From Diphasiastrum complanatum (taxonomy: Eukaryota; Streptophyta; Lycopodiopsida; Lycopodiales; Lycopodiaceae), in contig CM055094.1 of the NCBI GenBank assembly GCA_029204225.1, positions 62,698,442-62,762,441 on the forward strand: a stretch of 64,000 nt of DNA, given 5' to 3'. The position numbers were made by a program, and so were the translations under genes. Shown here one piece after another: positions 10,891-22,300 of this stretch. Position 1 is the first letter of the stretch, and every line of letters starts with the position of its first letter. The notes below the pieces were generated by a model. The model was not told where the DNA came from. It saw only the letters and a list, made by a program, of their open reading frames with translations, and made no database searches.

Positions 10891-12046
10891 ATTCTTCAAG
10901 GAAGAGATTCACTACCTCGGACATATTATCTCCGCTAAGAGGATCAGGATGAATCCTGAGAAGGTAGCCGCAATTATGCGATGGCTAGTACCAACTTCGA
11001 TGGACGAGTTGCAAATCTTCCTCGGATTGGCTGGATATTATAGGAGGTTTATCCATCAGTATGCCCGCTTGACTACTCTTTTGACGGATCAGCTCAAGGG
11101 TAAAGGCAAGTACTTTAGCTGGGGGCCTAAACAACAAGCGAGCTTTGAAGATGTAAAGGCTACAGTTACAATTGCTCCTGTCTTAAGTTTAGTGGATCCA
11201 AATGAAGCATTTGTAGTAGAAACGGATGCCAGTAATCAGGCAGTTGGTGTTGTTCTTACTCAACACAACCGTCCAGTCGTGTTTGAAAGTAAGAAACTGG
11301 ATCAACACCAATTGAATTATTTCACTTATGAGAAGGAGTTGTTTGCGATAGTCTATGCTCTTAAGAAACGGAGGCATTACCCCTATGGAGCTAAGTTTGA
11401 GATCGTGTTTGATCAAGAAAGTATCAAGTGGCTTTCCTCCCAATGCGACTTGAAAGGAAGACAAGCTCGTTGGGCCGAACTTCTCCAGGAGTTTGACTAC
11501 CAGCTAAGGTACAGGAAACGGCGCTATAATGTGGTAGCAGATGCCTTGAGTCAAATGGCCATGGTAAGCACGCTAAGTTTTATGGCATTCAGGAGTGAAT
11601 TCCTGGAATCAATCAGAGGAAAGTGTGTTGGTGATTCTCACTACGCACTTGTGTGGCAGGCTATTGAGCAAAGGAATTCCATAGCCACACCAGGGCCATC
11701 AGAGAATGTTGTGAGGCCATCAAAAGATGTTGCAGTTGCGTCGGGACGGGACGCACCACTTAAAGAAGTTGCGGAAACATCCGAAGTGGATGTGCCATCA
11801 ACAGATGTTGCGGATGCTCAATGGAAGAATTTCTCCATTGAGGACGGGTACCTCCTTTATAAAGGAAGGGTATGTGTACCCAAGGACGGTGACTTCAGGT
11901 GCCAAATTCTTGAGGAAAGTCACGACAGTCCCAATGCAGGGCATCCCGAGATAAAGAGGACCTATGCTATTGCAAAGAATAAGCTTTACTGGCCTAGTAT
12001 GCAGAAAGACGTACAGGACTACGTGCTAAGGTGCACCACATGCTAG
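10868..12046 (+). pseudogene. Gypsy-2 RT thumb, RNase H and integrase zinc domain
   Basis: This frame continues the polymerase: YLGHIISAKRI, FLGLAGYYRRFI, then RNase H (FVVETDASNQAVGVVL, YEKELFAIVYALKK, NVVADALS). After a low-similarity spacer it has the HHCC zinc-binding domain of integrase (HDSPNAGHPEIKRT, then CTTC). It stops at 12044-12046 directly after the second cysteine pair. Confidence 0.92.
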
Positions 12047-12951
12047 GCCATAAAGGCTGAACGTCTCAAGGTAGGGGGGCTCCTCCAGCCACTAGAGATA
12101 CCCAGTGGTAGATGGGAGAGTATCAACATAGATTTTGTAGTGGGGTTACCAAGAACGAGTAAAGGCCATGATCTGGGTAGTTGTAGACCGATTGACCAAG
12201 ATGGTGCGGTTTGTTCCGACCAAGAAAACGGTTACAGCTCCAGAAGTTGCCAAGCTTGTTGTTGAAAATATTTATAAGCTCTATGGGCTTCCCGCCAATA
12301 TAGTCAATGATAAAGATTCGAAATTCACAAGTAACTTTGGAGGGCATTGTTCAAAAAGTTGGACACTAAGTTGTCTATGAGCTCCACTGATCATCCTGAA
12401 ACGGATGGTCAGATGGAAAGGGTTAATCAGGTTCTAGAGGATATGCTACGAGCATATGTCAATAAGAAGTAAACCAATTGGGAAGAGTATCTTCCGCTTC
12501 TGGAATTTGCTTATAACAGTACTAAACACTCCACTACAAGGTACATTCCATTCATGTTAATGTATGGATTTCAACCTAGATCCCCCATGGCCGTAGGGCT
12601 TAGGAAAAAGTACAGAGTGTTAGAGAGTTTCTTGAGGATATGGAAACCATGATCAAGATAGCTAAAGATAATGTGAAGCAAGCGCAAGCGCGAGCTAAGC
12701 ATTATGCGGATCGTAGGGATGTTACCTTCCAAGAAGGTGATCGGGTGTTTCTGAAAGTTCCTGAAGACTCTACCACTCTAAGGACAGGTACGTGTCCTAA
12801 GTTGTCCCCGAGGTATTGTGGTTCATTCACAATACTCAAGAAAATTGGAAGTTCTGCTTACCAGCTGGCTTTGCCAGAACACGCAAAGGTACATCCAGTC
12901 TTTCATGTCAATCGACTGAAGGAGACAATATTGTCTCAGAACAAACCCTAA
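12047..12951 (+). pseudogene. Gypsy-2 integrase core and GPY/F module
   Basis: The catalytic core is split over three frames: WESINIDFVVGLP (first Asp), IVNDKDSKFTSNF (second Asp), and DHPETDGQMERVNQVLED (Glu), followed by a stop in the NKK-TNWEEYLP segment. From 12640 a frame reads YADRRDVTFQEGDRVFLKV, LSPRYCGSFTILKK, SAYQLALP and VHPVFHVNRLK, the GPY/F-type C-terminal module. Confidence 0.88.
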
Positions 12952-12973
12952 TAGACTTTGAGGAACCTAAATC

Positions 12974-13168
12974 TTGCCACACGAACCAGAGGAAATTCTG
13001 AATATCCGAAACCGCAAAACTCGTCATGCGGTCTTTTGAGAAGTTTTAGTCAAGTGGAAGGAAGGGTCCCAAGAAGAGTCAACTTGGGAGTCTGTAACCA
13101 AGCTTCGCAGGCAGTATCCTGATTTAATCCTTGAAGATTTCGCTTTCGAGGACGAAAGCTCCTTTTAG
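12974..13168 (+). pseudogene. Gypsy-2 chromodomain-like tail
   Basis: After a frameshift the sequence reads LPHEPEEILNIRNRKTRHAV, a stop (TGA, 13037-13039), EVLVKWKEGSQEESTWESV and LRRQYPDLILEDFAFEDE, ending at TAG 13166-13168. The VKWK and STWE motifs and position after the integrase match the chromodomain tail of plant chromoviruses, which steers integration towards certain chromatin. The single stop breaks it. Confidence 0.75.
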
Positions 13169-13178
13169 GGGGGGGAGT

Positions 13179-13607
13179 TGTTATGGCCATTGGCAAACAC
13201 AAGGGTACATGTGGATTGGTTAGTCCCTAAGGGGTTCTGGCGGGGTGACACTCAGCCCCGTAGATCGGGATAATAACCCTTAGGTACTAGAATCTAAGAG
13301 GGCTTGGTCTATATCCATGGGGAGTGTCGCTAAGTGGAGGGCACCCTTAGTAACTAAGGGTGGTGGGTCCCTAGACTTGAGTAGGACCTAAGTGCTCCAC
13401 ATGCACAATGGTAACTGTGCATGTGAGAGGCATCAACATGCACAGTGGTAACTGTGCATGTGAGAGGTGTGCATGATCTCCCTGGAGGTTAAGCACTGGT
13501 CCTCCAAGCTATATGGTGGCCTGTGGGTGTAGAGCCAGGTATACGATAGTGGGTGGAGATTCAGAGTCATCCTACGATTGTGTTGATCTTTGTCCAAGTT
13601 CCTAATA
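13179..13607 (+). repeat. Gypsy-2 3' LTR
   Basis: It follows a G-rich tract and begins TGTTATGG. It repeats the two hairpin units of the 5' LTR at 13398-13425 and 13435-13462. It is followed by AACCC, matching the bases before the 5' LTR. Confidence 0.92.
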
Positions 13608-13612
13608 AACCC

Positions 13613-16247
13613 CCACCCTAGAAAACAAATAGCACCTCAACAAGAATTATTATTCAAAAGTTATTGCAAATTCAATATTTTACATATAGGGGTGGGTTAC
13701 TTCTACATTTTAGGTACAACACTCTTTTCTTCAACATTTGACAATATTTACTTGTTCTTTTTTGTGCTTTAATTATTAGGATCCTTTTTTTTTTTTCATT
13801 GTGACGATTAAAAGTGAAGTTATTGTAAATTCCACCTTTGATAAACTCAGAAGGTGGTGCTTTTTTTTTTTTCATAAAAGATTTCTTCAGATTCCCCATG
13901 GAGCTTCACATACTTTGTTGTAGTCCATAGTGCTGCCTAGTGGACGCACGGTCATATCTCTACCTTCCTTCAGTCATGTTCGTATCTTCAAGTATCTTGG
14001 GGTACGTGGCTACATTTGGATGTTATACTTTTTGATACTAGCACAATCATGTGGCACTTTTCGTCCATTTCACTAGACAAAGTCTAATTTGCATCAGAGT
14101 TTTCATAGACATTGGCACTAGTTCACTATTAGGTATATGATCATAGCATTTTCATGTCATACACATTTCTCTATATACTATTCCAATATGAGCTGTGGAG
14201 TTCATTGGACACAAGTTATCCATTTCCATGGCATGGTAATCTTTCAAGTGCAGTAGAGTTCCATTGGTACATAATATGGTCCTTTATCAGTTTGTGATAG
14301 CAAATTCCACATCAAACAGCAACAAGACATTATTGGTACATGGAAACAACATTCTTAGGCATCAAGTTCTCCTCTTTGGCCATGCAACAACCATTATTCC
14401 TTTGCAAGGATTTTGTTGGATCATACATGTAACAACATATCTACTAGGCTCGAACAATTCTGTCATAGCATTTTTTGACCATGATGGTCATATTGATGCC
14501 GCACATTGGCATTCTTGGGTTTTGGCAAAAAGACTTGCTCAAATTGATGCCCTTAGTTGGCAATCAATATATGCTTTTTTTTTTGTAGCCCACATTGAGA
14601 ACAGTGCTTTTGTTAGTTGACATATGGTAGTTTTAGGGCTTTTGGGCCCAATACCTATTCCACTTAGCAAAATCAATGGCTAATTCATACTGAGGGTAAT
14701 GAATACTTTTGGGACTAGTAATTACTTTTATTCACATGACAAAATTGGGCCTCTAGACAAGGGGCACACTATTTTGGAGGGGAATCTTGCCCTTACTTTT
14801 GTACTTGCCTTTTGAATAAGAAATTTAGCCCTAACTTCAGTAGCATATAAATAGGAAGTTGAAACATTCATTTCATAGTGAAGTTTCCAATTGATTTGAA
14901 TCATGATTCAAATCAATTCAAAAAAGAACTCAAAGATTCAAACGAGCAAGATTCAAACTGGCAAAAGAAATTAACAAACCTAAAAAGAAAATACACATAG
15001 TTTAGGTTGTAACTTATTGTGATTAAGAATTAGCAAAAGTCAGATAATAATTTTAGAGAAAAGAGATACTGTAGTCTCTAATTTCATATGTTTAGAATTA
15101 TTCTTGAGTCTACATTCTTTGAGTAACTCTTTACATGACACTAGCCAAAAAAAACAAGGAACTAATCTCCTTTTTGAGTGAAGCTTTAAATAAGTGGTCA
15201 CTAGTTTCTTGATTCAGAACCTCTTGAATTGCAATTCTCTGGATCTATGTTTGGTAGCTTATTATTTGGTATTTTTTTCTTAGGTTCTTTGTACTAGACT
15301 CACTGCTCTTCCTTCTAGGGGATCAGCTATTGACAATATTTAAGTAATCCTACTTGGAAGATGCCATTTGTTTCACTTGCCTAATGTCATGCTAGATACA
15401 TGATTGACTTAATAACAAAGCCAATAAAACTTACACCGATGGTAAAGCTAGTACATCCGCATTTCCTTCTCTTTGTATAGAAACATAGAGATGGCACATG
15501 AGATGAACACTAGAAAAGTCGTTCAAAAGAATAACGAGACTTCACGTGTCATGTTTTAAACCAATGAGCTCGTGACACGTTTCCAGCAGTCATATCACAC
15601 GTGTAATCGCACGGACCATTAGGGAGGCAACACATGTTTGGTTGACCGTTGACACGCACATGTGACAATTGCCTATAAAAGGCACGCAACTTGATTAATT
15701 TTTTTTTACTTGTTTTTTTCTCAATTTTTGCGGTATATCGCTCTTGTGCGTGCTATTTGTCGTATCTATTGTAGCTTGTCTTCTGCCTGCGCACTAGTGC
15801 AATATCCCAATTGTATTTTCCATACATATCGCTCACGTGCACATTCTTTACATTCTCTTTTTTCCTGTTTGCTTACCCCATGCACAGAAGCGATATCTGC
15901 CTGAGAGTGATGGCACAAATTTCTATTATGATGTGTCATGAAAATACAAAAGCTGCAGATTGGCAAGGGATTCAGAAGTATAATTGGATGGATGCCTAGT
16001 GTGGCATATTCTCAAAAGTCTAAAGGACTTTATCATGTGTTTTCTCAACTCTTGCAACTTACACAAGTATATACTCATATACTCAATTGGACATAAATCG
16101 ACAAATGTCAAGAAAAGGCACATTAATAATCTTTAGTAGTTACAAATACCATACCATTTACAAAATGTCAATCGACTTCAAAGTTTCGTAAATTTGATGT
16201 CAACAAAAACTATCAAACCTCCAATTAGAATAGGATGTGAGCCTTAC
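13613..16247. other. Repeat-derived sequence downstream of the last visible mannosidase exon
   Basis: No gene is recognised. It includes the second copy (about 14650-15420) of the old direct repeat described at 5661-6977, two T-rich runs near 13780 and 13861, and a promoter-like patch at 15540-15690. If the alpha-mannosidase continues, this is part of its next intron, which would be at least 16.2 kb. I found no downstream exon here. Confidence 0.4.
15540..15700 (+). promoter_or_regulatory. Promoter-like cluster of G-boxes, W-box cores and a TATA box
   Basis: Two CACGTG G-boxes (15543-15548 and 15598-15603), two TTGAC W-box cores near 15640-15652 and a TATAAAA (15674-15680) lie within about 140 bases in an order typical of a plant promoter. 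No convincing coding region follows on the plus strand, so it may be an old LTR promoter or chance. Confidence 0.3.
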
Positions 16248-16372
16248 TTTTGTCCTATGATTTTCAAAATGCATTAGTTGTCCATTCCTTGAGAAGGTCA
16301 ATGTCAAATCATGAGATTTTAAGACCACAGCGCCACTGTCAAGTTTTTCCACAGAGGACTTACGAGCCTGAT
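16248..16372 (-). CDS. Alpha-mannosidase exon 7 of 7 visible
   Basis: 125 nt; with the carried-over base it gives 42 codons, [20 protein letters not shown] through FENHRTK. It ends in phase 0 with donor GTAAGG, so at least one further exon is expected downstream, but none is recognisable in 1-16247. Confidence 0.88.
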
Positions 16373-19300
16373 CTGCAGACAGAAGCATAATTTGAGCAAA
16401 ATGTTCAATAATGTCAAAAGTTGATCCTACTTAGTGATCCATGAAAAAACTACTACTCACAAACAACTTGCACATGATTTTTCCAATCTTGATGGTGTAA
16501 GCAACCTTCCATGGCTTGGTAATAGTTTAATGGTGGCATAAGAAAACTTACTGGGATTGTTTGCCATGGATGTCGTCACAAAGTAAGAATTGTATCCAAA
16601 TGGAGGAACCGAGGCATAGAAAACAAGGTAGAAGATGAGATCTTTGTTTTGTGAGCCACCATTGATATAGATATTTCGAACCTTTTCAGATCCCTCGCTT
16701 AAAGGTACTAGTTGAGAGGGAATTACATTTCCTTTTGAATCTTTAACCTCCAACATACTATTTGTTACCTGGAGTAGTCCAATCATAACAACTTTTTAGA
16801 AGATCGACGAGCATTAGACCTCAAACAAGGAAAGAACAACTAACTGTCGACCAAAATGTACAATATTTGGGACTAATCTCTCAAGAGTCAATTCAATTGG
16901 AAGAGATTAAGATGTTACACAAGCAGTCACAAGAGTAGTCAAGCCCTTGCATCAAAAACTAAACCTTGTCACATAGAACAAATTAGTGTCTTGAAAAGTG
17001 TAGCTTTCTTCGATTTCATATCGTCATAAATGATATCCTACACATAAAATTACACAGCTTACCGGAATTCTAATTAATTCCTCTCTTGCCCATCCCAAAG
17101 AGTTATATGCAACAACCACCTGATTGCCACAAAAACATAACAAGAGAGATTCTATGAAGCAAAAAATTAGTGCAAAGGGCAATATAAATGGATAAATGGA
17201 ACACATGATAAAAGGTGTGAATCTTTGTGTGATTTCATTTCAAAAAGCATAGATCTATCTATTTTCATGAAACTTTTCAACCAAAACACCTTTTCACTAA
17301 TGTTTTTCTTTGAATATTCAGTCCTTTGAGTTGATTGATTTAACTACAAGTTTCTTGGGAGAATTTCAGGTAGAAAATTTATAACAAGATATAACAAGGC
17401 CAAGATACCCAAGATATAACAAGGCCATGAAATAATTACGCCATGAAATAATTAGGTCATAATTAAAAAACACATGTCATCCCTTGTATAAAGAAGTTAC
17501 GAGCACCAAAACCAGCCTCTTTTCCCATCAGATATGATATTGTGCATCATGGTAGTCCTAGGTCTAATGTTTCATATCATGATGCTATGTTCAAGGACGT
17601 GGCAACAGTTTTGAGGAGTTCCTCATCGTATCATCCCCAAATTAATGGGAAAAGTGAAATATCTAATAGCCCTTTGCTAGATCTATTAGAACTTATCTAA
17701 ATTCATGATTTTGAAATCAAAGGTCATGTTACCTCTTAGAATGAATCTAACCTTTGGTTGGCTTTTGTAATCTCATGAAAAGATGTCTAGTCGCAACCAG
17801 GAAGATCTCATTCAGATACCTTCATGCTAATGCTAAGCCTAAGGCAGCATTATGGCAAGGGTGGGGGAGAGTGCATGTCCATCTACCGACTCTTACCCAT
17901 CCATATGCAACATCGCTTTTAGCTCCATGATATATATAAGATTGATCTTAGAACAAGGTAGACCAAGGTTGACATATAGAGCCAACAAAATCTTGCTCCA
18001 CAACCATAGCCGCACCAGATAAAGCATCATAGCAATCTAGAGCATATTTGATAGTATTGTGATGATAAGAAAAAGCATAATGAAATAGATAAAGCTACAT
18101 AATTGACAAGTCACCAACATGTATACCCACCATCAAAGAAGAGGTCTAGCACTTGCCATCTAGTCCAAACACTGAGCTCAAGCGATAGAATCAACCAGAC
18201 AATTGAGAATGTCCTTAGCCTCATCTATACATGTATTGCCTGCCATAATTGGAACATCCAATGTATCAGCCAGAAGTTCTACGACAACTCGAACCTCTAC
18301 AACATCGAGAGCATGTACAAGAATCTCCATGGTTCACGTTCATGGGCCTTCTGGATTGCTTGGCATTGCTACATACCCCCATATCCACATGTCCATCTCG
18401 TTGCTACTTCGCATTCTTGGTCTATATAACTAGCTTAGAATGCATTTGTGACCTATTCTCCTAATGGTGCTAGACATTTTTTGTCCTTGCTGATTTCTTG
18501 GGGCATGTATACACTTTTTGCTCCAGTACTACCTACTAATATGAGGCATGCTTGGTTGCTATGACTTGCCCGCTTGACTGTTAATTTCCGCGGGCCCTTA
18601 AGGTATCATGTTGCTTAATATTCACCTCATTCCTTGTTACATGCTATGTCCCTAGCATCTACTCTTTAGAACAAGTGCCCAAAGTAGCCTTCACAACTTT
18701 CTCAAGCTAGTTGACCACCTATTACCAGACCTGTTATGGCTTCCTCTTCAAGACCTACTCCTAGTCATCGTGCTTTTTCCACTTCTCAGCTTGCATTCTT
18801 TACTCGCGTCCCTCTCATTGAGTTTGCTGAGATGCACATTTAGAGGATTCTTTTGAGACTACCACTCCTGATGAGATAGCTCCTTTTCTAATTGTTGAGT
18901 GTTTTGCCCAGCTTGCTTATGCCACATGGGTAAGCAAGCCGGGTGTCCACACGAAAAATGCTTACATGTCCACATTTTGGGACGTGAGTTTATTGCTTTG
19001 GTGAATACTAGTAGTACACATTCTTTTGTTAGCTATCACATCCTTTCAAGGATACATGTCTCACCTATTCCAACACCTCAGACTTCACATGTGGAGGTAG
19101 CTAGCTTTCGAAGCACTCGTTACTTTCTATCGTTCCTTATCACATTTGGGGTTTAACTGGTCAGGCAGATTTCTATATCATTCGAGCGTAATACGTATGA
19201 CATTGGTCTTGGTGCAGATTGCTTTTGCTTTTTTGGGCGCAGTGGCTTTTGATCTTCAACAACGGACTCTTACAAATACTCATACTTGCAGGCCATATAC

Positions 19301-22300
19301 TTTTATAGACATCGGCTCTTCACATGATTACCAGCTCATTTCTGGTAGCTAATTTATATGTAGCCTACCCAATAGTGCTTCCGCCGACCTGTTCAGGATT
19401 GGATGAATCGGCATGACTCATGGTTCTAAACCAAGTCCCTCCCAAAAGAATCGGATTTAGCATGATTTCAGAATGATTTAGCATTTTCTCAATGCTTTGG
19501 TTGCAGTGCACCAGATTTCAAATCGTCCTTGTACATGTTCCTTGACTTTTTAACTGATCTCAACCATTCGCACGTCTTTAAACAATTGCATATGACAATT
19601 GGCATAAAAATAAAAGGCTCATGGTTGATTGTCCTAACAAAACCTTTCCATTATAAAAAAACTATACTCCGAAAAAAAGATCTGTCCTGGAATACCTAGA
19701 AGCTGACCACCAAGTACACAAGTGCAGTTCCATTAGGTAGGCTGTACGATTTAAAAAGCATCCTTACATTTGCATTGTCCAACTGACAATGAAGATTCAC
19801 CATTTTGCTCAAAAAAACATACAATTTCATTCTTTCAGCCCTTTGGCTATAGGAGCGTTCCAAGCTTTGTACACATGCGTGTCACTGAAATGGTAAATAC
19901 ACCTTATCATGTTAGACTGCTAAATGTCTTGAGTGCCAAAAAAGGAGGGGGGGGATTTTAAATAACTGAAAACTGAATTTGACTAAGGCACAAGAAAATA
20001 CCAAGCTTTTCCCAGAGACAATGTCAGCTTCAGTGGGTGGACAGTAACTGATGTTTAAGAGAGCACACTGTGCACAACATATTTGAATATCAGATATTAC
20101 CTCATACATAGGCTGGCAAAATTTTTGCTAGTTAATACAATAACATAAAATTTTATCTTTTCAGAACCAAAGAAGTCAAAGAGCACAGCAAAGACTTGTT
20201 AATTCCAATCAATTCAAGAGCTCAGGCAGCTCAAAGAACTACACTTCTAAAAGCTCAAGGGACTTGCTCACCTGCTGTACTTTTAGCAATGTGTCTTTGT
20301 TCACTGGAGAATCTGACATTTCTGGTGGAGATCGAGACGTATCCCCAGAACCAGCATTAATTTCCTTTTCGTAGCATGCCTCGAGCTTTGAACTTAGTAG
20401 AATTGGAAGAACTGAGCCAACTAACTCTTCAGCCTGATAAAGAAAATGGCAAGTAGGGCCAGTTCATTATAATAACATCTGGTTGTGCAAAGACATACTG
20501 AGAAGTAAAACTTTGGCTTTCTTCTCTGAAAAGTGCAAAATCATACAGTAAAATCTAGTTCAATAAATGACCTGATAAAAACAGTTTTCATATACATGCA
20601 TATAAAATCATTTGCTTTTAGTCATGATTTTTTTACTAAAGGTTGCTGTCAAGAAACCACAGCTGTAACTTTATTGAAACATGAAAAGAGTTATACATGG
20701 ACCAAAAATACACTCTGGGAATACCTTTTCCTGGCAAGTTCTCTTTATGCATACATCTATGCATAAAGATGGCAACCACCTAAAAGGAAAAATTTTGAAC
20801 GGTTACGAGCAAACAATCACAAAAAAAAAGAGATAGCGAGAATACTGTAAATGTAGAGAGCAATTTGAATGTAAGAACAATAACTAGCTCATAATCTCCA
20901 TGAAAAAAATGATTGACTTATGCTGAATGTGATCCAAAGGATACCAACTGAAAATCAAGTTACTCTCTAATCTAAGCAACTCTTCTCCAAATAAGAAGCT
21001 ATTGATAATGAGGCCTCAAGGCCTATTTATATCATTTGACACCATGATCTAGGTCTAGAGGACTAGGGCCCATACAAACAGATGACTCATCAATAAATCC
21101 CATAAATGCCAACTAATGTAGGAGCATACAAGGCCCCAAACTATATGGTTCAAACAGCAAATAATAAGCAAAGCAGACCCATGGTCCATATATGTGCATG
21201 CTATTAAGCCTATAGCTCTCCATCCTCAAAAAAATGTCCTGAGTGGTAATATAAAGAAATCGATGAAGCTGGAAAATAGAAACTATTTCAATATGCCTAT
21301 ATTGAAGATGCTGTCAACCTGTTTATGTCGAAGAAGCAACACCATCATGAACAAAACAACACTGTAGAAGCTGCCAAAGTGTATCTACTTAAGGAGGAGC
21401 CGGAAACGATGATAGTTCACTAAATTCCTGCTCCCCGTGAAACACCATGCTAGCCATATGGACAAGCAATGCAAAAGAACAAGATCCATGTGAACAATTA
21501 AAGCCAAGCATGATAGAAGAGGTGGCACAAGTGACATTAAGCCAATCATATAGCCTTACTACCTGATAATAGTATGAAGAAATGGGTGCAGAGAGATCTC
21601 TGTCTAAAGGGACCATAAATCCCAAGAAGCGTCAGGTCGTAATTGCTCAGGAATGTACATAGAGCCCATCTAATCATATGGACCACGCATACCATATAAT
21701 AGCAGAGCTGGCAGAATCCACATAGCACTATAGCATAAGCTACACGACCTGTAATTGGCTCCATATGTAAGAAAAGAGCTGACCGTAACTGTGTAGGACC
21801 TGAAAGCTCTACAAGCACCAAAATGGAACCCTCAAAAAAGCTTCAGAAGAAGTCATAGTAACCTAGATTCTGTCAAAAGAAAACTCAAAACTGAAATCAA
21901 CATTCAAACTGGGAAGTAGTATTGACAGAACACTGGGAAAACTTTTTCCTGGCAAATACTTTATTATATATATAATGATCCATATGTGTATAGAGATTAT
22001 AAACACCTAAGAAAAGAATGTCAAACAGTTGAGCTGCGAGCAAAAAATCACAACAAAACAAAGATAGAGACAATATTGCATATGTAGACAGCAATTTGAA
22101 TGTAAGAACAATAGGTAACTCATATTCTCCATGAGAATATTGAATGAATTAAGCTGGATTTAAGTTGACATATACTAAACTGAAAATCAACTTACACTTT
22201 GATCTAAGCAACTTTTCGCCAACTAATAGGCTATCGATAATGAACCCCCAAGGCCTTATTATGTCCTTTGTCCCCACAAGCTAGGTCTAGAGCCTAGGAG

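Larger units (their letters stand above)
6983..13607 (+). mobile_element. Gypsy-2, decayed chromodomain-type Ty3/gypsy element
   Basis: LTRs at 6983-7386 and 13179-13607 begin TGTTATGG and end CCTAATA. A 5 bp target duplication AACCC lies at 6978-6982 and 13608-13612. The primer binding site TGGTATCAGAGC is at 7388-7399, and a G-rich polypurine tract is at about 13167-13177. Domain order on the plus strand is gag, CCHC knuckle, protease, reverse transcriptase, RNase H, integrase and a chromodomain-like tail, the order of plant chromoviruses. Stops and frameshifts break every gene, so the copy is dead. Confidence 0.93.

Noticed and set aside
13780-13880. T-rich runs that could be a poly(A) tail or terminator on the minus strand
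   Set aside because: No retroposed gene or SINE-like body is seen beside them.
14264-14620. Open frame of 118 codons on the plus strand
   Set aside because: No motif, AT-rich, inside old repeat sequence; no support beyond length.
18103-18464. Three overlapping frames on the plus strand in the 2.9 kb intron
   Set aside because: None resembles a protein and they contradict each other; probably decayed repeat.
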